Part shown: in pieces, positions 33,557 through 44,774 of the stretch
Numbering within the stretch: position 1 is the first letter of the stretch
Layout of the letters: each line of letters starts with the position of its first letter
DNA from: Geodermatophilus tzadiensis
GTDB lineage: Bacteria > Actinomycetota > Actinomycetes > Mycobacteriales > Geodermatophilaceae
Reading direction: 5' to 3'
Assembly (NCBI RefSeq): GCF_003002915.1
Contig: NZ_PVTG01000006.1
Coordinates: forward strand, 62,001-126,000
DNA: 64,000 bases
Made by a program: the position numbers and the translations under genes
Notes under the pieces: generated by a model
Database searches by the model: none
What the model saw: the letters and a program-made list of their open reading frames with translations, nothing else
Told to the model about the DNA's origin: nothing

Positions 33557-34393
33557 GGTCGCCTCATCGCCGTCGTGCTCTTCATCGCCGTCCTGGTGCC
33601 CGGCGTGCTGCTCGCGCGGGCCTGGGCCCTGGCGGCCGGCCGCCGCGCCGTCGCCTCGGCCGCGGTGGAGTTCGCGACCCCCACCCCCGAGGGGCTCGCC
33701 ACGCTGCAGCGACAGGCCCAGCACGGCCGCCGGGTGCGCCGGCTGGGCCTGCTGCTCGGCGTCCTCGCCATCGTGGCCAGCGTCGTGGTGTTCGCCGAGG
33801 CGTCGGTCTTCCTGTGGCTGCCGGCCCTCGTCATCGGGCTGCTCACCGGCGTGGTGCTGGCCGAGGCCACCCGTCCGCGCCCCCGCTGGCGGCTGTCCGC
33901 CCCGCCCCGCCGCCCCCGGCGCGGGGAGCAGATCTCGCCGTGGCTGCTCTGGACGACGCGGGCCGTCGTCGTCGCCGAGGTCGCCGTCGCGGCGGTGATG
34001 TGGCAGCGCGGGGACCTGCCCGACTCGGTCGGCTGGGTGGCGGTCGTGGTGCCGCTCGTCGTGTGGCTGCTCGCCGAGGTCGCCCTGCTGCGCGCGCTGC
34101 TGCGCCCGCTGGCCGGGGAGGGCGCCGACGTGCCGGTCGACGAGGCGCTGCGCACGTGGACCGCGCACCTGGTCGCCGCAGCCACCAGCGTCCTGGCCCT
34201 CCTCCCGCTGGGTGCCCTGCTGCTGGCCGCGGGCATCGACCTCGGCGACCGGGTCACCGAGAACGTCGACCTGCTGCCGGTGGCCCTGGTCGCCGGGGGC
34301 TTCGCCGGCCTCGCCGCGGGCCTGGCCGTCGCGGTCTTCCTCGTCACCTGGCTGCGCCCCGTGAGCACCAGCGAGCGCGCGCTCGCCGGCTGA
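33554..34393 (+). CDS. Hypothetical membrane protein (6-7 TM)
   Basis: A 279-residue polytopic protein. Helices include LIAVVLFIAVLVPGVLLARA, LGLLLGVLAIVASVVVFAEA, VFLWLPALVIGLLTGVVLAE, AVVVAEVAVAAVMW, WVAVVVPLVVWLLAEVALLR, ATSVLALLPLGALLLAAGID and VALVAGGFAGLAAGLAVAVF. There are no catalytic motifs and no family was recognised. It lies between tatD and rpf with its own apparent leaderless promoter. ATG 33539 is an alternative start. Confidence 0.7.
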   Translation: MGRLIAVVLFIAVLVPGVLLARAWALAAGRRAVASAAVEFATPTPEGLATLQRQAQHGRRVRRLGLLLGVLAIVASVVVFAEASVFLWLPALVIGLLTGVVLAEATRPRPRWRLSAPPRRPRRGEQISPWLLWTTRAVVVAEVAVAAVMWQRGDLPDSVGWVAVVVPLVVWLLAEVALLRALLRPLAGEGADVPVDEALRTWTAHLVAAATSVLALLPLGALLLAAGIDLGDRVTENVDLLPVALVAGGFAGLAAGLAVAVFLVTWLRPVSTSERALAG

Positions 34394-36631
<2,238 letters not shown>

Positions 36632-36635
<4 letters not shown>

Positions 36636-37591
36636 GCTGGTCCTCGTCCGGCGGTCCCGGGCACACCCGCGGCGACGGCACGGTCACCGCACACGCCCCG
36701 GCCAAGGTCAACGTCTCGCTCGCCGTCGGGCCGCTGCGGCCCGACGGGTTCCACACGCTGCAGACGGTCTACCTGGCCGTCTCGCTGCTGGACACGGTCA
36801 CCGTGCGCCGCGGCGACGGGCTCTCGGTCACCGTCACCGGGGAGGGCACCGGCGGTCCCGACCCGGTGCCCACCGACCGGCGCAACCTCGTGTGGCGGGC
36901 CGCCGAGCTGCTCGCCGAGCAGGCCGGCGTGGTGGCCGACGCCGCCATCGCGGTGGACAAGGCGATCCCCGCCGCGGCCGGGCTGGCGGGTGGCAGCGCC
37001 GACGCCGCGGCCGCCCTGGTGGCCCTCGACGCGCTGTGGGGGACCCACGCCACCCGCGGCGACCTCACCGCCCTGGCCGCGCGGCTGGGCAGCGACGTGC
37101 CGTTCAGCCTCGCCGGCGGGGTGGCACTGGGCAGCGGCCGCGGGGAGCAGCTGACGCCGGTGCTGGCCCGACGGCAGTGGCACTGGGTGCTGGGCATCGC
37201 GGAGGGCGGCCTGGCGACGCCGGCGGTCTACGCCGAGCTCGACCGGCTGCGCGCCGCGGGGCGGGCACCCGAGGGCGACGGCGCGCCGTCCCCGGAGCCC
37301 GTCGTGGCCGCGCTGCGCAGCGGACCGCCGCGGGCGCTTGCCGCGGCGCTGACCAACGACCTGCAGGCCGCGGCGGTCTCGCTGCGGCCCGCGCTGCGGC
37401 GGGCGCTGCGCGCGGCCACCGACGCCGGGGCGCTGGCCGCGCTGGTCAGCGGGTCCGGCCCGACCGTGGCCGCGCTCGCCGAGGACGAGGACGCCGCCGT
37501 GCGGCTGGCCGCCGTGCTGGCGGGGGAGGGCGTGTTCCGCACCGTCCGCGTGGTGCACGGCCCCGTCCCCGGCGCCCGCCTCGTGGGCTAG
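36632..37591 (+). CDS. ispE: 4-diphosphocytidyl-2-C-methyl-D-erythritol kinase
   Basis: A 319-residue GHMP kinase of the MEP isoprenoid pathway; it phosphorylates CDP-ME. It has [20 protein letters not shown] with [13 protein letters not shown] loop [40 protein letters not shown], and the C-terminal [12 protein letters not shown]. Isoprenoids would also supply the polyprenyl phosphates needed by pmt and the polysaccharide locus. GTG 36632 overlaps the rsmA stop. Its end overlaps the convergent desaturase by 4 nt. Confidence 0.95.
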
Positions 37592-38580
37592 GCGGCGGCG
37601 GGCTGCTGGCGCTTGGCGGCCAGGCGGACCGGGTCGGGCCACTTCACCGAGTGCGCCCAGCCGAGCTTCTCGAACACCCAGATAACCCGGGCGCTGATGT
37701 CGATCTGCCCGCGCAGCACGCCGTGCCGGGCGCAGGTCGGGTCGGCGTGGTGCAGGTTGTGCCAGGACTCACCGCCGCTGAGGACGGCCAGCGGCCAGAA
37801 GTTGGTCGCCCGGTCGCGCGAGGCGAAGGGCCGGCTGCCCACGACGTGGCAGATCGAGTTGATCGACCAGGTGACGTGGTGCAGCAGCGCGGTGCGCACC
37901 AGGCCGGCCCAGAAGAACGCCGTCCAGGCGCCGGCCCAGCTGCCGGTGACCAGACCGCCGATCGCGGTCGGCAGGGCGAGGCTCAGGAACGCCCAGACGA
38001 TGAACAGCCGGCTCGTGACGCGCAGGGCGCCGTCCTTGAGCAGGTCGGGGGCGTAGCGCTCGGCGTTGGTCTGCCGCCGGTCGAACAGCCACCCCAGGTG
38101 CGCGTGGAACATGCCCTTGAGCAGCGCGCGGGTGTCGTCGCCGTAGCGCCAGGGGGAGTGCGGGTCGCCGTCGCGGTCGGAGAAGGCGTGGTGTCGCCGG
38201 TGGTCGGCCACCCACTGCACCACCGGGCCCTGGATCGCCATGCAGCCCACGATCGCCAGCGCGATCCGCAGCGGCCGGGTGGCCTTGAACGACCCGTGCG
38301 TGAAGTACCGGTGGTAGCCCACGGTGACCCCGAGCAGCGGGACGAAGTAGAAGGCGACGAGCAGGCCGACGTCGAGCCAGGACAGTCCCCAGCCCCACAC
38401 CGCCGGCACGACGGCGGCCAGCGCGAGGAACGGGACGACGACGAAGACGTAGAGCGTGAGCTGCTCGAGGTGTCCCTTCTCCTTGCCCAGCGCGTTGGGC
38501 GGCAGGCCGCGGTCGGGGTCGGCCGGGCGGAGGGCCGCGGGCCGGGTGGCCGTCGGCCGGGTGGAGGAGGGAGCGGTCAC
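37588..38580 (-). CDS. Acyl-CoA delta-9-type fatty acid desaturase
   Basis: A 330-residue membrane desaturase with three His boxes (GYHRYFTHGSF, ADHRRHHAFSD, ESWHNLHHADP), a fourth conserved region (TWSINSICHVVG) and four hydrophobic spans (LTLYVFVVVPFLALAAVVPA, LDVGLLVAFYFVPLLGVTVG, FIVWAFLSLALPTAIGGLV). It introduces a double bond into acyl-CoA, so it tunes membrane fluidity. The start at 38580 is GTG on the minus strand. It is divergent from tRNA-Gln and glmU. Confidence 0.93.
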   Translation of the reverse strand: MTAPSSTRPTATRPAALRPADPDRGLPPNALGKEKGHLEQLTLYVFVVVPFLALAAVVPAVWGWGLSWLDVGLLVAFYFVPLLGVTVGYHRYFTHGSFKATRPLRIALAIVGCMAIQGPVVQWVADHRRHHAFSDRDGDPHSPWRYGDDTRALLKGMFHAHLGWLFDRRQTNAERYAPDLLKDGALRVTSRLFIVWAFLSLALPTAIGGLVTGSWAGAWTAFFWAGLVRTALLHHVTWSINSICHVVGSRPFASRDRATNFWPLAVLSGGESWHNLHHADPTCARHGVLRGQIDISARVIWVFEKLGWAHSVKWPDPVRLAAKRQQPAAA

Positions 38581-38737
38581 GGAGTCTCCAGGGGTCGTGC
38601 TGCGGGTGCCCGCTCCGGCGCGACGGCCGGGGCTACGAGGCCGTAACCTACGTCACCGCTGCGCGCCACGCCCCGCGAGGCCGGGGAGCGGGAGGTCTGC
38701 CGGCCCGGCTCCCGTGCCCCCCGCCCGGGCCGCCCCC

Positions 38738-38743
38738 TACGCT
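38738..38743 (+). promoter_or_regulatory. -10 box (TACGCT) of tRNA-Gln
   Basis: TACGCT lies 32 nt before the mature tRNA, a normal distance for a short 5' leader. No clear -35 box. Confidence 0.35.
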
Positions 38744-38775
38744 CGTCCGGTGGCGCCGCACGGGCGGCGCCGCGG

Positions 38776-38848
38776 TGGGGGATGGGGTAATCGGCAGCCC
38801 GCCGGCCTTTGGAGCCGGGAAGTCTCGGTTCGAGTCCGAGTCCCCCAG
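38776..38848 (+). tRNA. tRNA-Gln (anticodon TTG)
   Basis: The acceptor TGGGGGA pairs with TCCCCCA. The anticodon arm CCGGC-CTTTGGA-GCCGG reads TTG. The T arm is CTCGG-TTCGAGT-CCGAG and the discriminator is G. The weak U1-A72 end pair is a known Gln identity feature. The CCA end is not encoded. Confidence 0.96.
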
Positions 38849-38898
38849 CAGCGCCGGGGCCGCGCAGCCGGCGGCCCGCCCACCGTCTGAGGAGATCC

Positions 38899-40389
38899 GT
38901 GAGCCCGCAGCAGGCAGTCGCCGCCGTCGTCGTCCTCGCCGCCGGGCAGGGGACCCGGATGCGCTCGGCCACGCCGAAGGTCCTGCACGAGATCGGCGGG
39001 CGCAGCATGCTCGGCCACGTCCTGGCCGCGGCCGCGCCGCTGGGGGCCGCGGAGACGCTCGTGGTGGTCGGCGCCGGCCGCGAGGCGGTGGCCGACCACC
39101 TGGCCGCGGTCGCGCCGGGGGCCCGGCCGGTGGTGCAGGACGAGCAGCGCGGCTCCGGGCACGCCGCCGCGGTGGCGCTGGCCGCCGTCCCCGACCTGGC
39201 GGGGCCGGTCCTGGTGGTCAACGGCGACGCGCCGCTGCTGCGGGAGCAGACGGTCACCGCGCTGGTCGAGGCGCACCGCGCCGCGGGCGCGGCGCTCACC
39301 GTGCTCACCGCCCGGGTCGAGGACCCGACCGGCCTGGGCCGGATCGTCCGCGACGGCTCCGGCGCGGTCACCGGCATCGTCGAGGAGCGCGACGCCACCC
39401 CGGAGCAGCGGGCGATCACCGAGGTCAACGCCGGCGTCTACGTCGGGGACGCCGCGGCGTTCCGCGGCGCGCTGGCCCGGATCGGCCAGGACAACGACCA
39501 GGGCGAGGTGTACCTCACCGACGTCGTCGGCCTGCTCGTCGGCGACGGTGAGACGGTGGCCGGCGCCCCCGCGGAGGACCCCGACGACGTCCTCGGCTGC
39601 AACGACCGCCGCGAGCTGGCCGCCCGCCGCCGCACCCTCAACGACCGCGTCCTCGACGAGCTGATGCGCGCCGGCGTCACCGTCGTCGACCCCGCCACCA
39701 CCTGGGTCGACGTCACCGCCACCGTCGCCGCCGACGCGCTGCTCGAACCCGGCGTCCAGCTCCGCGGGACGACGTCGGTGGCCGCCGGCGCCGTCGTGGG
39801 GCCCGACTCCACGCTGGTCGACACCACGGTGGGCGAGGGCGCCAGCGTGGTCCGCTCGCACGTGCTCGGCGCGGTCGTCGGCCCGCAGGCCGTGGTCGGC
39901 CCGTTCAGCTACCTGCGGCCCGGCACCGACCTCGCGCGGGGCGCCAAGGTGGGCGCGTTCGTCGAGACGAAGAACGCCCGCGTCGGCGAGGGCTCGAAGG
40001 TGCCGCACCTGTCCTACGTCGGCGACGCCACCCTCGGCCGCGGCACCAACGTCGGGGCGGCCACCGTGTTCGTCAACTACGACGGGATGGCCAAGCACCA
40101 CACGACCGTCGGCGACCACGTGCGGATCGGCTCGGACACGATGCTCGTGGCACCGGTCACCGTGGGCGACGGCGCCTACACCGCGGCGGGGTCGGTGATC
40201 ACCCAGGACGTCCCGCCGGGGGCCATGGGTGTGGCGCGGGCCGCACAGCGCAATGTGGCAGGCTGGGTGCGCCGCCGTAGGCCGGGCTCCGCCGCCGCGC
40301 GGGCCGCCGAGGCGGCCACCGGGCCAGACGTCGGCGCCCAGGCCGACGACGCGGGCGGCGACAGCCCGAACGGACACCACGACCAGTAG
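38899..40389 (+). CDS. glmU: Bifunctional UDP-GlcNAc pyrophosphorylase / GlcN-1-P acetyltransferase
   Basis: A 496-residue enzyme. The N-terminal uridyltransferase has VVLAAGQGTRMRSATPKVLH, QRGSGHAAAVALA and VVNGDAPLL. The C-terminal left-handed beta-helix has FSYLRPGTDLARGAKVGAFV, VETKNARVGEGSKVPHLSYV and FVNYDGMAKHHTTVGDHVRI, plus a variable Ala/Asp-rich tail. It makes UDP-GlcNAc for peptidoglycan and exopolysaccharide. GTG 38899 follows GAGGAGATCC. It precedes prs by 14 nt, the standard actinobacterial pair. Confidence 0.96.
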   Translation: MSPQQAVAAVVVLAAGQGTRMRSATPKVLHEIGGRSMLGHVLAAAAPLGAAETLVVVGAGREAVADHLAAVAPGARPVVQDEQRGSGHAAAVALAAVPDLAGPVLVVNGDAPLLREQTVTALVEAHRAAGAALTVLTARVEDPTGLGRIVRDGSGAVTGIVEERDATPEQRAITEVNAGVYVGDAAAFRGALARIGQDNDQGEVYLTDVVGLLVGDGETVAGAPAEDPDDVLGCNDRRELAARRRTLNDRVLDELMRAGVTVVDPATTWVDVTATVAADALLEPGVQLRGTTSVAAGAVVGPDSTLVDTTVGEGASVVRSHVLGAVVGPQAVVGPFSYLRPGTDLARGAKVGAFVETKNARVGEGSKVPHLSYVGDATLGRGTNVGAATVFVNYDGMAKHHTTVGDHVRIGSDTMLVAPVTVGDGAYTAAGSVITQDVPPGAMGVARAAQRNVAGWVRRRRPGSAAARAAEAATGPDVGAQADDAGGDSPNGHHDQ

Positions 40390-40403
40390 GGGCAGTTGAG
40401 CCG

Positions 40404-41384
40404 ATGAGCGCCATCCGGCAGACCACCAGCAAGAGCCTGATGCTCTTCTCCGGCCGGGCCTTCCCCGAGCTCGCCGCCGAGATCGCCGGCCACCTCGGCG
40501 TCACCCCGACCCCGACCGCGGCCTACGAGTTCGCCAACGGCGAGCTGTTCGTCCGGTTCGAGGAGTCGGTCCGCGGGTCCGACGCGTTCATCGTCCAGAG
40601 CCACGCCGCGCCGATCAACACCTGGCTCATGGAGCAGCTGCTCATGGTGGACGCCGCCAAGCGCGCGTCGGCCAAGCGGATCACCGTCGTCGTCCCGTTC
40701 TTCCCCTACGCCCGGCAGGACAAGAAGCACCGCGGCCGCGAGCCCATCTCCGCCCGCCTGGTCGCCGACATGTTCAAGACCGCCGGCGCCGACCGGCTGA
40801 TGACCGTCGACCTGCACACCGCGCAGATCCAGGGCTTCTTCGACGGCCCGGTCGACCACCTCTTCGCCCTCGACCTGCTCGTCGACCACGTCAAGGACCG
40901 CTGGGGCGACCGCGACATCACGGTGGTCTCGCCGGACTCGGGCCGCGTACGGGTGTCGGAGCGCTGGTCGGACAAGCTCGGCGGCGTCCCGCTGGCCTTC
41001 ATCCACAAGACCCGCGACCCGCTCAAGCCCAACGAGGTCGTCGCCAACCGCGTCGTCGGCGAGGTCGAGGGCCGGGTCTGCATCCTGGTCGACGACATGA
41101 TCGACACCGGCGGCACGATCGTGAAGGCCGCCGAGACGCTGTTCGACGCCGGCGCCGCCGACGTCATCGTCTGCGCCACCCACGGCGTGCTCTCCGGCCC
41201 GGCGGTCGACCGGCTCAAGAACAGCCGGGTCAGCGAGGTCATCGTGACCAACACGCTGCCCATCGAGGCGTCCCGCCAGTTCGACAAGCTCACCGTCCTG
41301 TCCATCGCCCCGCTGCTCGCCCGGGCGATCAAGGAGGTCTTCGAGGACGGCTCGGTCACGAGCCTCTTCGGCGGCGCGAGCTGA
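40404..41384 (+). CDS. prs: Ribose-phosphate pyrophosphokinase (PRPP synthetase)
   Basis: A 326-residue class I PRPP synthetase. It has LMLFSGRAFPELAAEIAGHL, FANGELFVRFEESVRGSDAF, YARQDKKHRGREPISARLVA (ATP loop), VDLHTAQIQGFF, and the PRPP/ribose-5-P loop CILVDDMIDTGGTIVKAAET. It supplies PRPP for nucleotides, His and Trp. ATG 40404 with GGGGCAG upstream. It forms an operon with glmU. Confidence 0.96.
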   Translation: MSAIRQTTSKSLMLFSGRAFPELAAEIAGHLGVTPTPTAAYEFANGELFVRFEESVRGSDAFIVQSHAAPINTWLMEQLLMVDAAKRASAKRITVVVPFFPYARQDKKHRGREPISARLVADMFKTAGADRLMTVDLHTAQIQGFFDGPVDHLFALDLLVDHVKDRWGDRDITVVSPDSGRVRVSERWSDKLGGVPLAFIHKTRDPLKPNEVVANRVVGEVEGRVCILVDDMIDTGGTIVKAAETLFDAGAADVIVCATHGVLSGPAVDRLKNSRVSEVIVTNTLPIEASRQFDKLTVLSIAPLLARAIKEVFEDGSVTSLFGGAS

Positions 41385-41495
41385 GCTCGTCGTCGGCCCA
41401 CCGGCCGACACCGCGGCCACGTACCGTCCCCGGCCTGCGCCGAGCTCGTCCGTCGGGGGCGGCTCACGTCGTGCGCCGCGGCGCCGTGGGGCGAA

Positions 41496-41544
41496 CACAC
41501 GCTGGTGGCCCACTCGCGCGGTGTGAGGGGGCCACTGGCGTGTG
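41496..41544 (+). terminator. 16-bp inverted repeat downstream of prs
   Basis: CACACGCTGGTGGCCC and GGGCCACTGGCGTGTG match as inverted arms at 14 of 16 positions, with a 17-nt loop. It lies ~110 nt after prs. It could terminate the glmU-prs transcript or be a regulator site for rplY. Confidence 0.45.
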
Positions 41545-41584
41545 CTCGGGTCGTCCTGCGTCCGGGCGGCCGGGGTGCAGCGCG

Positions 41585-41590
41585 TACACT
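41585..41590 (+). promoter_or_regulatory. -10 box (TACACT) of rplY
   Basis: TACACT lies ~125 nt before the rplY start. It would give a ~115-nt leader containing the nested hairpin. The -35 region is not recognisable. Confidence 0.4.
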
Positions 41591-41641
41591 CGTCGGAAGC
41601 CCGGCGAGGGAGCGGTCCGTCCGACTCCGTGATCGACGTGC

Positions 41642-41709
41642 GTGTGCTCCTCGTGAGGTGTGCCGCGCGCGGCCGCCGGCACACCGGCCGACCCACCTGA
41701 GGAGCACAC
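41642..41709 (+). promoter_or_regulatory. Nested hairpin in the rplY leader masking its Shine-Dalgarno
   Basis: The outer arms GTGTGCTCCTC (41642-41652) and GAGGAGCACAC (41699-41709) pair perfectly. The inner arms GGTGTGCCG (41657-41665) and CGGCACACC (41677-41685) also pair perfectly. The Shine-Dalgarno GAGGAG is inside the outer 3' arm, 4 nt from GTG 41714. This is the layout expected for translational autocontrol of a ribosomal protein, or for ribosome-binding-site masking. Confidence 0.6.
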
Positions 41710-41713
41710 CACC

Positions 41714-42418
41714 GTGGCTGACTTCCGCCTCGCCGCCGAGGCCCGCACCGAGTTCGGCAAGGGCAGCGCCCGCCGGACCCGCCGTGCGGGCCGCGTCCCC
41801 GCCGTCCTCTACGGGCACGGCCAGGACGTCGTCCACCTGTCGCTGCCGGCCCGCGAGTTCGCCGCGGTGCTGCGCAACGGCGGCACCAACGCCCTGATCA
41901 CCCTGACCCTCGACGGCCAGGAGCACCTCGCGCTCACCAAGGCCGTGCAGCGCGACCCGCTCACCCGCGTGCACGAGCACGTCGACCTGCTGGTCGTCCG
42001 GCGCGGCGAGCGCGTGACCGTCGACGTCCCCGTCGTGGTCGTGGGCGAGGCCGCCGCCGAGACCCTCGTCAGCGTCGAGCTGAACACCGTCTCGGTCGAG
42101 GCGCCGGCCACCTCGATCCCCGAGACCATCGAGGTCGACGTCACCGGCCGCGCCGCCGGCAACGGCGTCACCGCCGCCGAGCTGTCCGTGGGCGGTGGCG
42201 CCACGGTGCTGACCGACCCCGAGGCGCTGGTCGTCAACCTCATGGCCGCCCCGAGCGCCGAGCAGCTCGACGCGGAGCTCGCCGAGGCCGAGGCCGAGGC
42301 CGGCATCGAGCGCGAGGAGTCCGCGCCCGCCGAGTCGGGCGTCGGCCAGGGCGACGTCGTCCCCGAGCCGCTGGCGCAGGGCAGCGGCGAGTCGGTCGAG
42401 TCGACCGAGAACAGCTGA
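41714..42418 (+). CDS. rplY: 50S ribosomal protein L25 / general stress protein Ctc
   Basis: A 234-residue long-form L25 (CTC/TL5 type) that binds 5S rRNA. The N-terminal domain has [40 protein letters not shown] and [20 protein letters not shown]. The C-terminal beta domain has [20 protein letters not shown], followed by an acidic tail (~185-234). GTG 41714 has GAGGAG upstream, but that site is paired within a leader hairpin. In the actinobacterial order glmU-prs-rplY-pth. Confidence 0.95.
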   Translation: MADFRLAAEARTEFGKGSARRTRRAGRVPAVLYGHGQDVVHLSLPAREFAAVLRNGGTNALITLTLDGQEHLALTKAVQRDPLTRVHEHVDLLVVRRGERVTVDVPVVVVGEAAAETLVSVELNTVSVEAPATSIPETIEVDVTGRAAGNGVTAAELSVGGGATVLTDPEALVVNLMAAPSAEQLDAELAEAEAEAGIEREESAPAESGVGQGDVVPEPLAQGSGESVESTENS

Positions 42419-42426
42419 GGTCCCCG

Positions 42427-43074
42427 CTGACCGAGAGCACCACCCGCAGGGGCGCCGGCACCGCCGGCGCCCCTGCGGCGTCCGCTCCCTCCGAGGGGCC
42501 CTTCCTCGTCGTGGGCCTGGGCAACCCCGGCCCGGGCTACGCCGGCAACCGGCACAACGTCGGCGCGATGGTCCTCGACGAGCTCGCCGCCCGCGCCGGG
42601 GTGAAGCTGGCCCCCGGCAAGGGGGCGCGCGCCCGCGCGCTGTCCGGCGAGGGCCGGCTGGCCGGTCGCCGCGTCGTCCTCGCCCGGCCGACGGCGTACA
42701 TGAACGAGTCCGGCGGGCCCGTCCGCGGCCTGCTCGACTACCACAAGCTGCCGGCCACCGACCTCGTCGTCGTCCACGACGAGCTCGACATCCCCTTCGC
42801 CGCGGTCCGGCTCAAGCGCGGCGGCGGTGAGGGCGGCCACAACGGCCTGCGCTCCATCAGCCGGGCCACCGGGACGAAGGACTACCTGCGCGTGCGGGTC
42901 GGCATCGGCCGCCCGCCCGGCCGCCAGGACCCGGCCGACTTCGTCCTCAAGGACTTCTCCGCCACCGAGCGCAAGGAACTCGACCTGCTCGTCGCGGAGG
43001 CCGCCGACGCCGCCGAGGAGCTGGTCGCCCTCGGTCTGGAGGCGGCGCAGAACGTGGTGCACCCCCGCAGCTGA
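42427..43074 (+). CDS. pth: Peptidyl-tRNA hydrolase
   Basis: A 215-residue Pth from CTG 42427, or 187 residues from GTG 42511. It has [20 protein letters not shown] (catalytic His), [49 protein letters not shown] and [20 protein letters not shown]. It frees stalled peptidyl-tRNA. GTG 42511 would begin inside the first beta-strand, so an upstream start is likely. CTG 42427 is in frame and has TGAGGT about 8 nt before it. A perfect 14-bp hairpin lies within the ~25 codons between the two options. Confidence 0.9.
   Translation: MTESTTRRGAGTAGAPAASAPSEGPFLVVGLGNPGPGYAGNRHNVGAMVLDELAARAGVKLAPGKGARARALSGEGRLAGRRVVLARPTAYMNESGGPVRGLLDYHKLPATDLVVVHDELDIPFAAVRLKRGGGEGGHNGLRSISRATGTKDYLRVRVGIGRPPGRQDPADFVLKDFSATERKELDLLVAEAADAAEELVALGLEAAQNVVHPRS
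42446..42476 (+). terminator. 14-bp perfect hairpin between rplY and pth
   Basis: GCAGGGGCGCCGGC pairs with GCCGGCGCCCCTGC around ACC. It is terminator-like for rplY, yet it lies inside pth if translation starts at CTG 42427. Confidence 0.6.
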
Positions 43075-43083
43075 CGGGTGGGC

Positions 43084-43102
43084 CACCCTCCCCTTCGGGG
43101 TG
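43084..43102 (+). terminator. UUCG hairpin after pth
   Basis: CCCC-TTCG-GGG forms a stable tetraloop hairpin 15-20 nt after the stop; CACCC and GGGTG flank it. It is probably the pth terminator at the border of the exopolysaccharide locus. Confidence 0.5.
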
Positions 43103-43258
43103 AACGGTCACTCTCCGCATTGACCCTGCGATGACCCTCTGTGAGTGTCCTCCGTGCGTCGGGGGACGTGTCTCCGGTAACGGGACACGAGACGAGTGCA
43201 CGCTCCGTGACTGCTCCGCCCTCCGCGCACGCAGAGTGACGCAGTCCGAGGGGGAGAC

Positions 43259-44761
43259 GTGCTGCTGGACCACCGAGGTGCCGGACGGGCCACCACCCGC
43301 CGCCCACCCATGCCGCGACCGGCGCCCGACGACCTGACGGGCGCCCTGCCCGCCGCGGTCCCCGCGACCCGGCCCTGGGCCGGCCGGTACACCGCCGGGC
43401 TGGTGACCCTCGACGTCGCCGTCGCCGCGGCGGCCGCCAGCGCCGTGCTGCTGGCCCGCCCGACGCTGCTCGCGGACGTCGCCCCGCTGGCCTGGGCGGT
43501 CGCCGTGCTGGTGGCGGCCTGGCCGCTGCTGCTCGCCGGGACCGGCGCCTACGACGAGCGGGTCCACGGCACCGGCAGCGACGAGTACCGCCGCGTCGGC
43601 CGCGCCGGCCTGCTGCTGCTCGCGCTGACCAGCACCGTGTCCTACGCCGCGCAGCTCGACCTCAGCCGCGCGCTGGTCGTGCTCGCCATCCCGTCGCTCA
43701 CCGTGCTCACCCTCGCCGGGCGCGTCGTGGCCCGCACCCACCTGCGGCAGCTGCGCGCCCAGGGCCGGTGCACCAAGCGGGTCGTCGTGGTCGGCCGCGG
43801 CGGCGCGGTCGTCGAGCTGGCCACGCGGGTGCGGCGGGAGAACTACGCCGGGCTGGAGGTGGTGGCCGCCTGCGTGACGCCGGAGAGCCGCGAGCTCGTC
43901 GCCGGGGCCCTCGGGGTGCCGGTCGGCGGCCTCGACGACGTCGCCGCGACCGCCGCCCGGCTCGGCGCCGACACCGTGGCGGTCACCTCCGCCAGCGAGA
44001 CCGCCGCGGAGTACCTGCGCCGGCTGTCCTGGCAGCTCGAGGGCACCGGGGTGGAGCTCCTCGTGGCGCCGGGCCTCATCGAGGTGGCCGGACCGCGGCT
44101 GCACATCCGCCCCTTCGAGGGCCTGCCGCTGCTGTCGGTCGAGCAGCCCCGCTTCGCCGGCTGGCGCCGGGTGGCCAAGGGCTGCGTGGACCGCGTCGCC
44201 GCCGCGCTGGCGCTGGTGGTCGTCGCGCCCGTCCTCCTCGCGCTGGCCCTCGCCGTCCGGCTGGACGGTCCCGGGCCGGTGCTCTACCGGCAGGAGCGGG
44301 TCGGGGTGAACGGTCGGCGCTTCACCATGCTGAAGTTCCGCAGCATGGTGGTCGACGCCGACCGCCGGGTCGAGGAGCTCGCCGCGCTCAACGCCTCCGA
44401 CGGGCTGCTGTTCAAGGTGCGCGCCGACCCGCGGGTCACCCGCGTCGGGCGCTGGATGCGGGCCCTGTCCCTCGACGAGCTGCCGCAGCTGCTCAACGTG
44501 CTCGGCGGCTCGATGTCCCTCGTCGGCCCGCGCCCGCCGCTGCCGCGCGAGGTGGCCCGGTACGACTCCTCGGTCAGCCGCCGGCTGCTGGTCAAGCCGG
44601 GCCTGACCGGCCTGTGGCAGATCTCGGGCCGCAGCGACCTGTCCTGGGAGGAGAGCGTGCGGCTGGACCTGCGCTACGTGGAGAACTGGTCGCTCGCGCT
44701 CGACGTGCTGATCCTCGTCAAGACCGTGCGCGCCGTCCTCAGCCGCTCCGGCGCGTACTGA
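43259..44761 (+). CDS. Exopolysaccharide polyprenyl glycosylphosphotransferase (initiating sugar transferase)
   Basis: A 500-residue WbaP/WcaJ-type enzyme that starts glycan assembly by moving sugar-1-phosphate to polyprenyl phosphate. It has four N-terminal helices, a CoA-binding/NAD-like domain (KRVVVVGRGGAVVELATRVR), another helix (AAALALVVVAPVLLALALAV) and the bacterial sugar transferase domain (RVGVNGRRFTMLKFRSMVVD, LSLDELPQLLNVLGGSMSLV, GPRPPLPREV, KPGLTGLWQISGRSDLSWEE). GTG 43259 follows GAGGGGGAGAC, a strong Shine-Dalgarno; ATG 43310 is less likely. First gene of the polysaccharide locus. Confidence 0.94.
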   Translation: MLLDHRGAGRATTRRPPMPRPAPDDLTGALPAAVPATRPWAGRYTAGLVTLDVAVAAAAASAVLLARPTLLADVAPLAWAVAVLVAAWPLLLAGTGAYDERVHGTGSDEYRRVGRAGLLLLALTSTVSYAAQLDLSRALVVLAIPSLTVLTLAGRVVARTHLRQLRAQGRCTKRVVVVGRGGAVVELATRVRRENYAGLEVVAACVTPESRELVAGALGVPVGGLDDVAATAARLGADTVAVTSASETAAEYLRRLSWQLEGTGVELLVAPGLIEVAGPRLHIRPFEGLPLLSVEQPRFAGWRRVAKGCVDRVAAALALVVVAPVLLALALAVRLDGPGPVLYRQERVGVNGRRFTMLKFRSMVVDADRRVEELAALNASDGLLFKVRADPRVTRVGRWMRALSLDELPQLLNVLGGSMSLVGPRPPLPREVARYDSSVSRRLLVKPGLTGLWQISGRSDLSWEESVRLDLRYVENWSLALDVLILVKTVRAVLSRSGAY

Positions 44762-44774
44762 CCGCGCCGCTCCG

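Larger units (their letters stand above)
41385..41713 (+). other. Intergenic region between prs and rplY
   Basis: A 329-nt gap with no gene. It holds a 16-bp imperfect inverted repeat (41496-41544), a -10-like TACACT (41585-41590), and a nested hairpin leader (41642-41709) whose 3' arm includes the rplY Shine-Dalgarno. The three elements are listed separately. Confidence 0.7.

Noticed and set aside
43168-43188. GTGTCTCCG/CGGGACAC hairpin upstream of the sugar transferase
   Set aside because: Has a bulge and no matching copy elsewhere; not enough to call a regulatory site.
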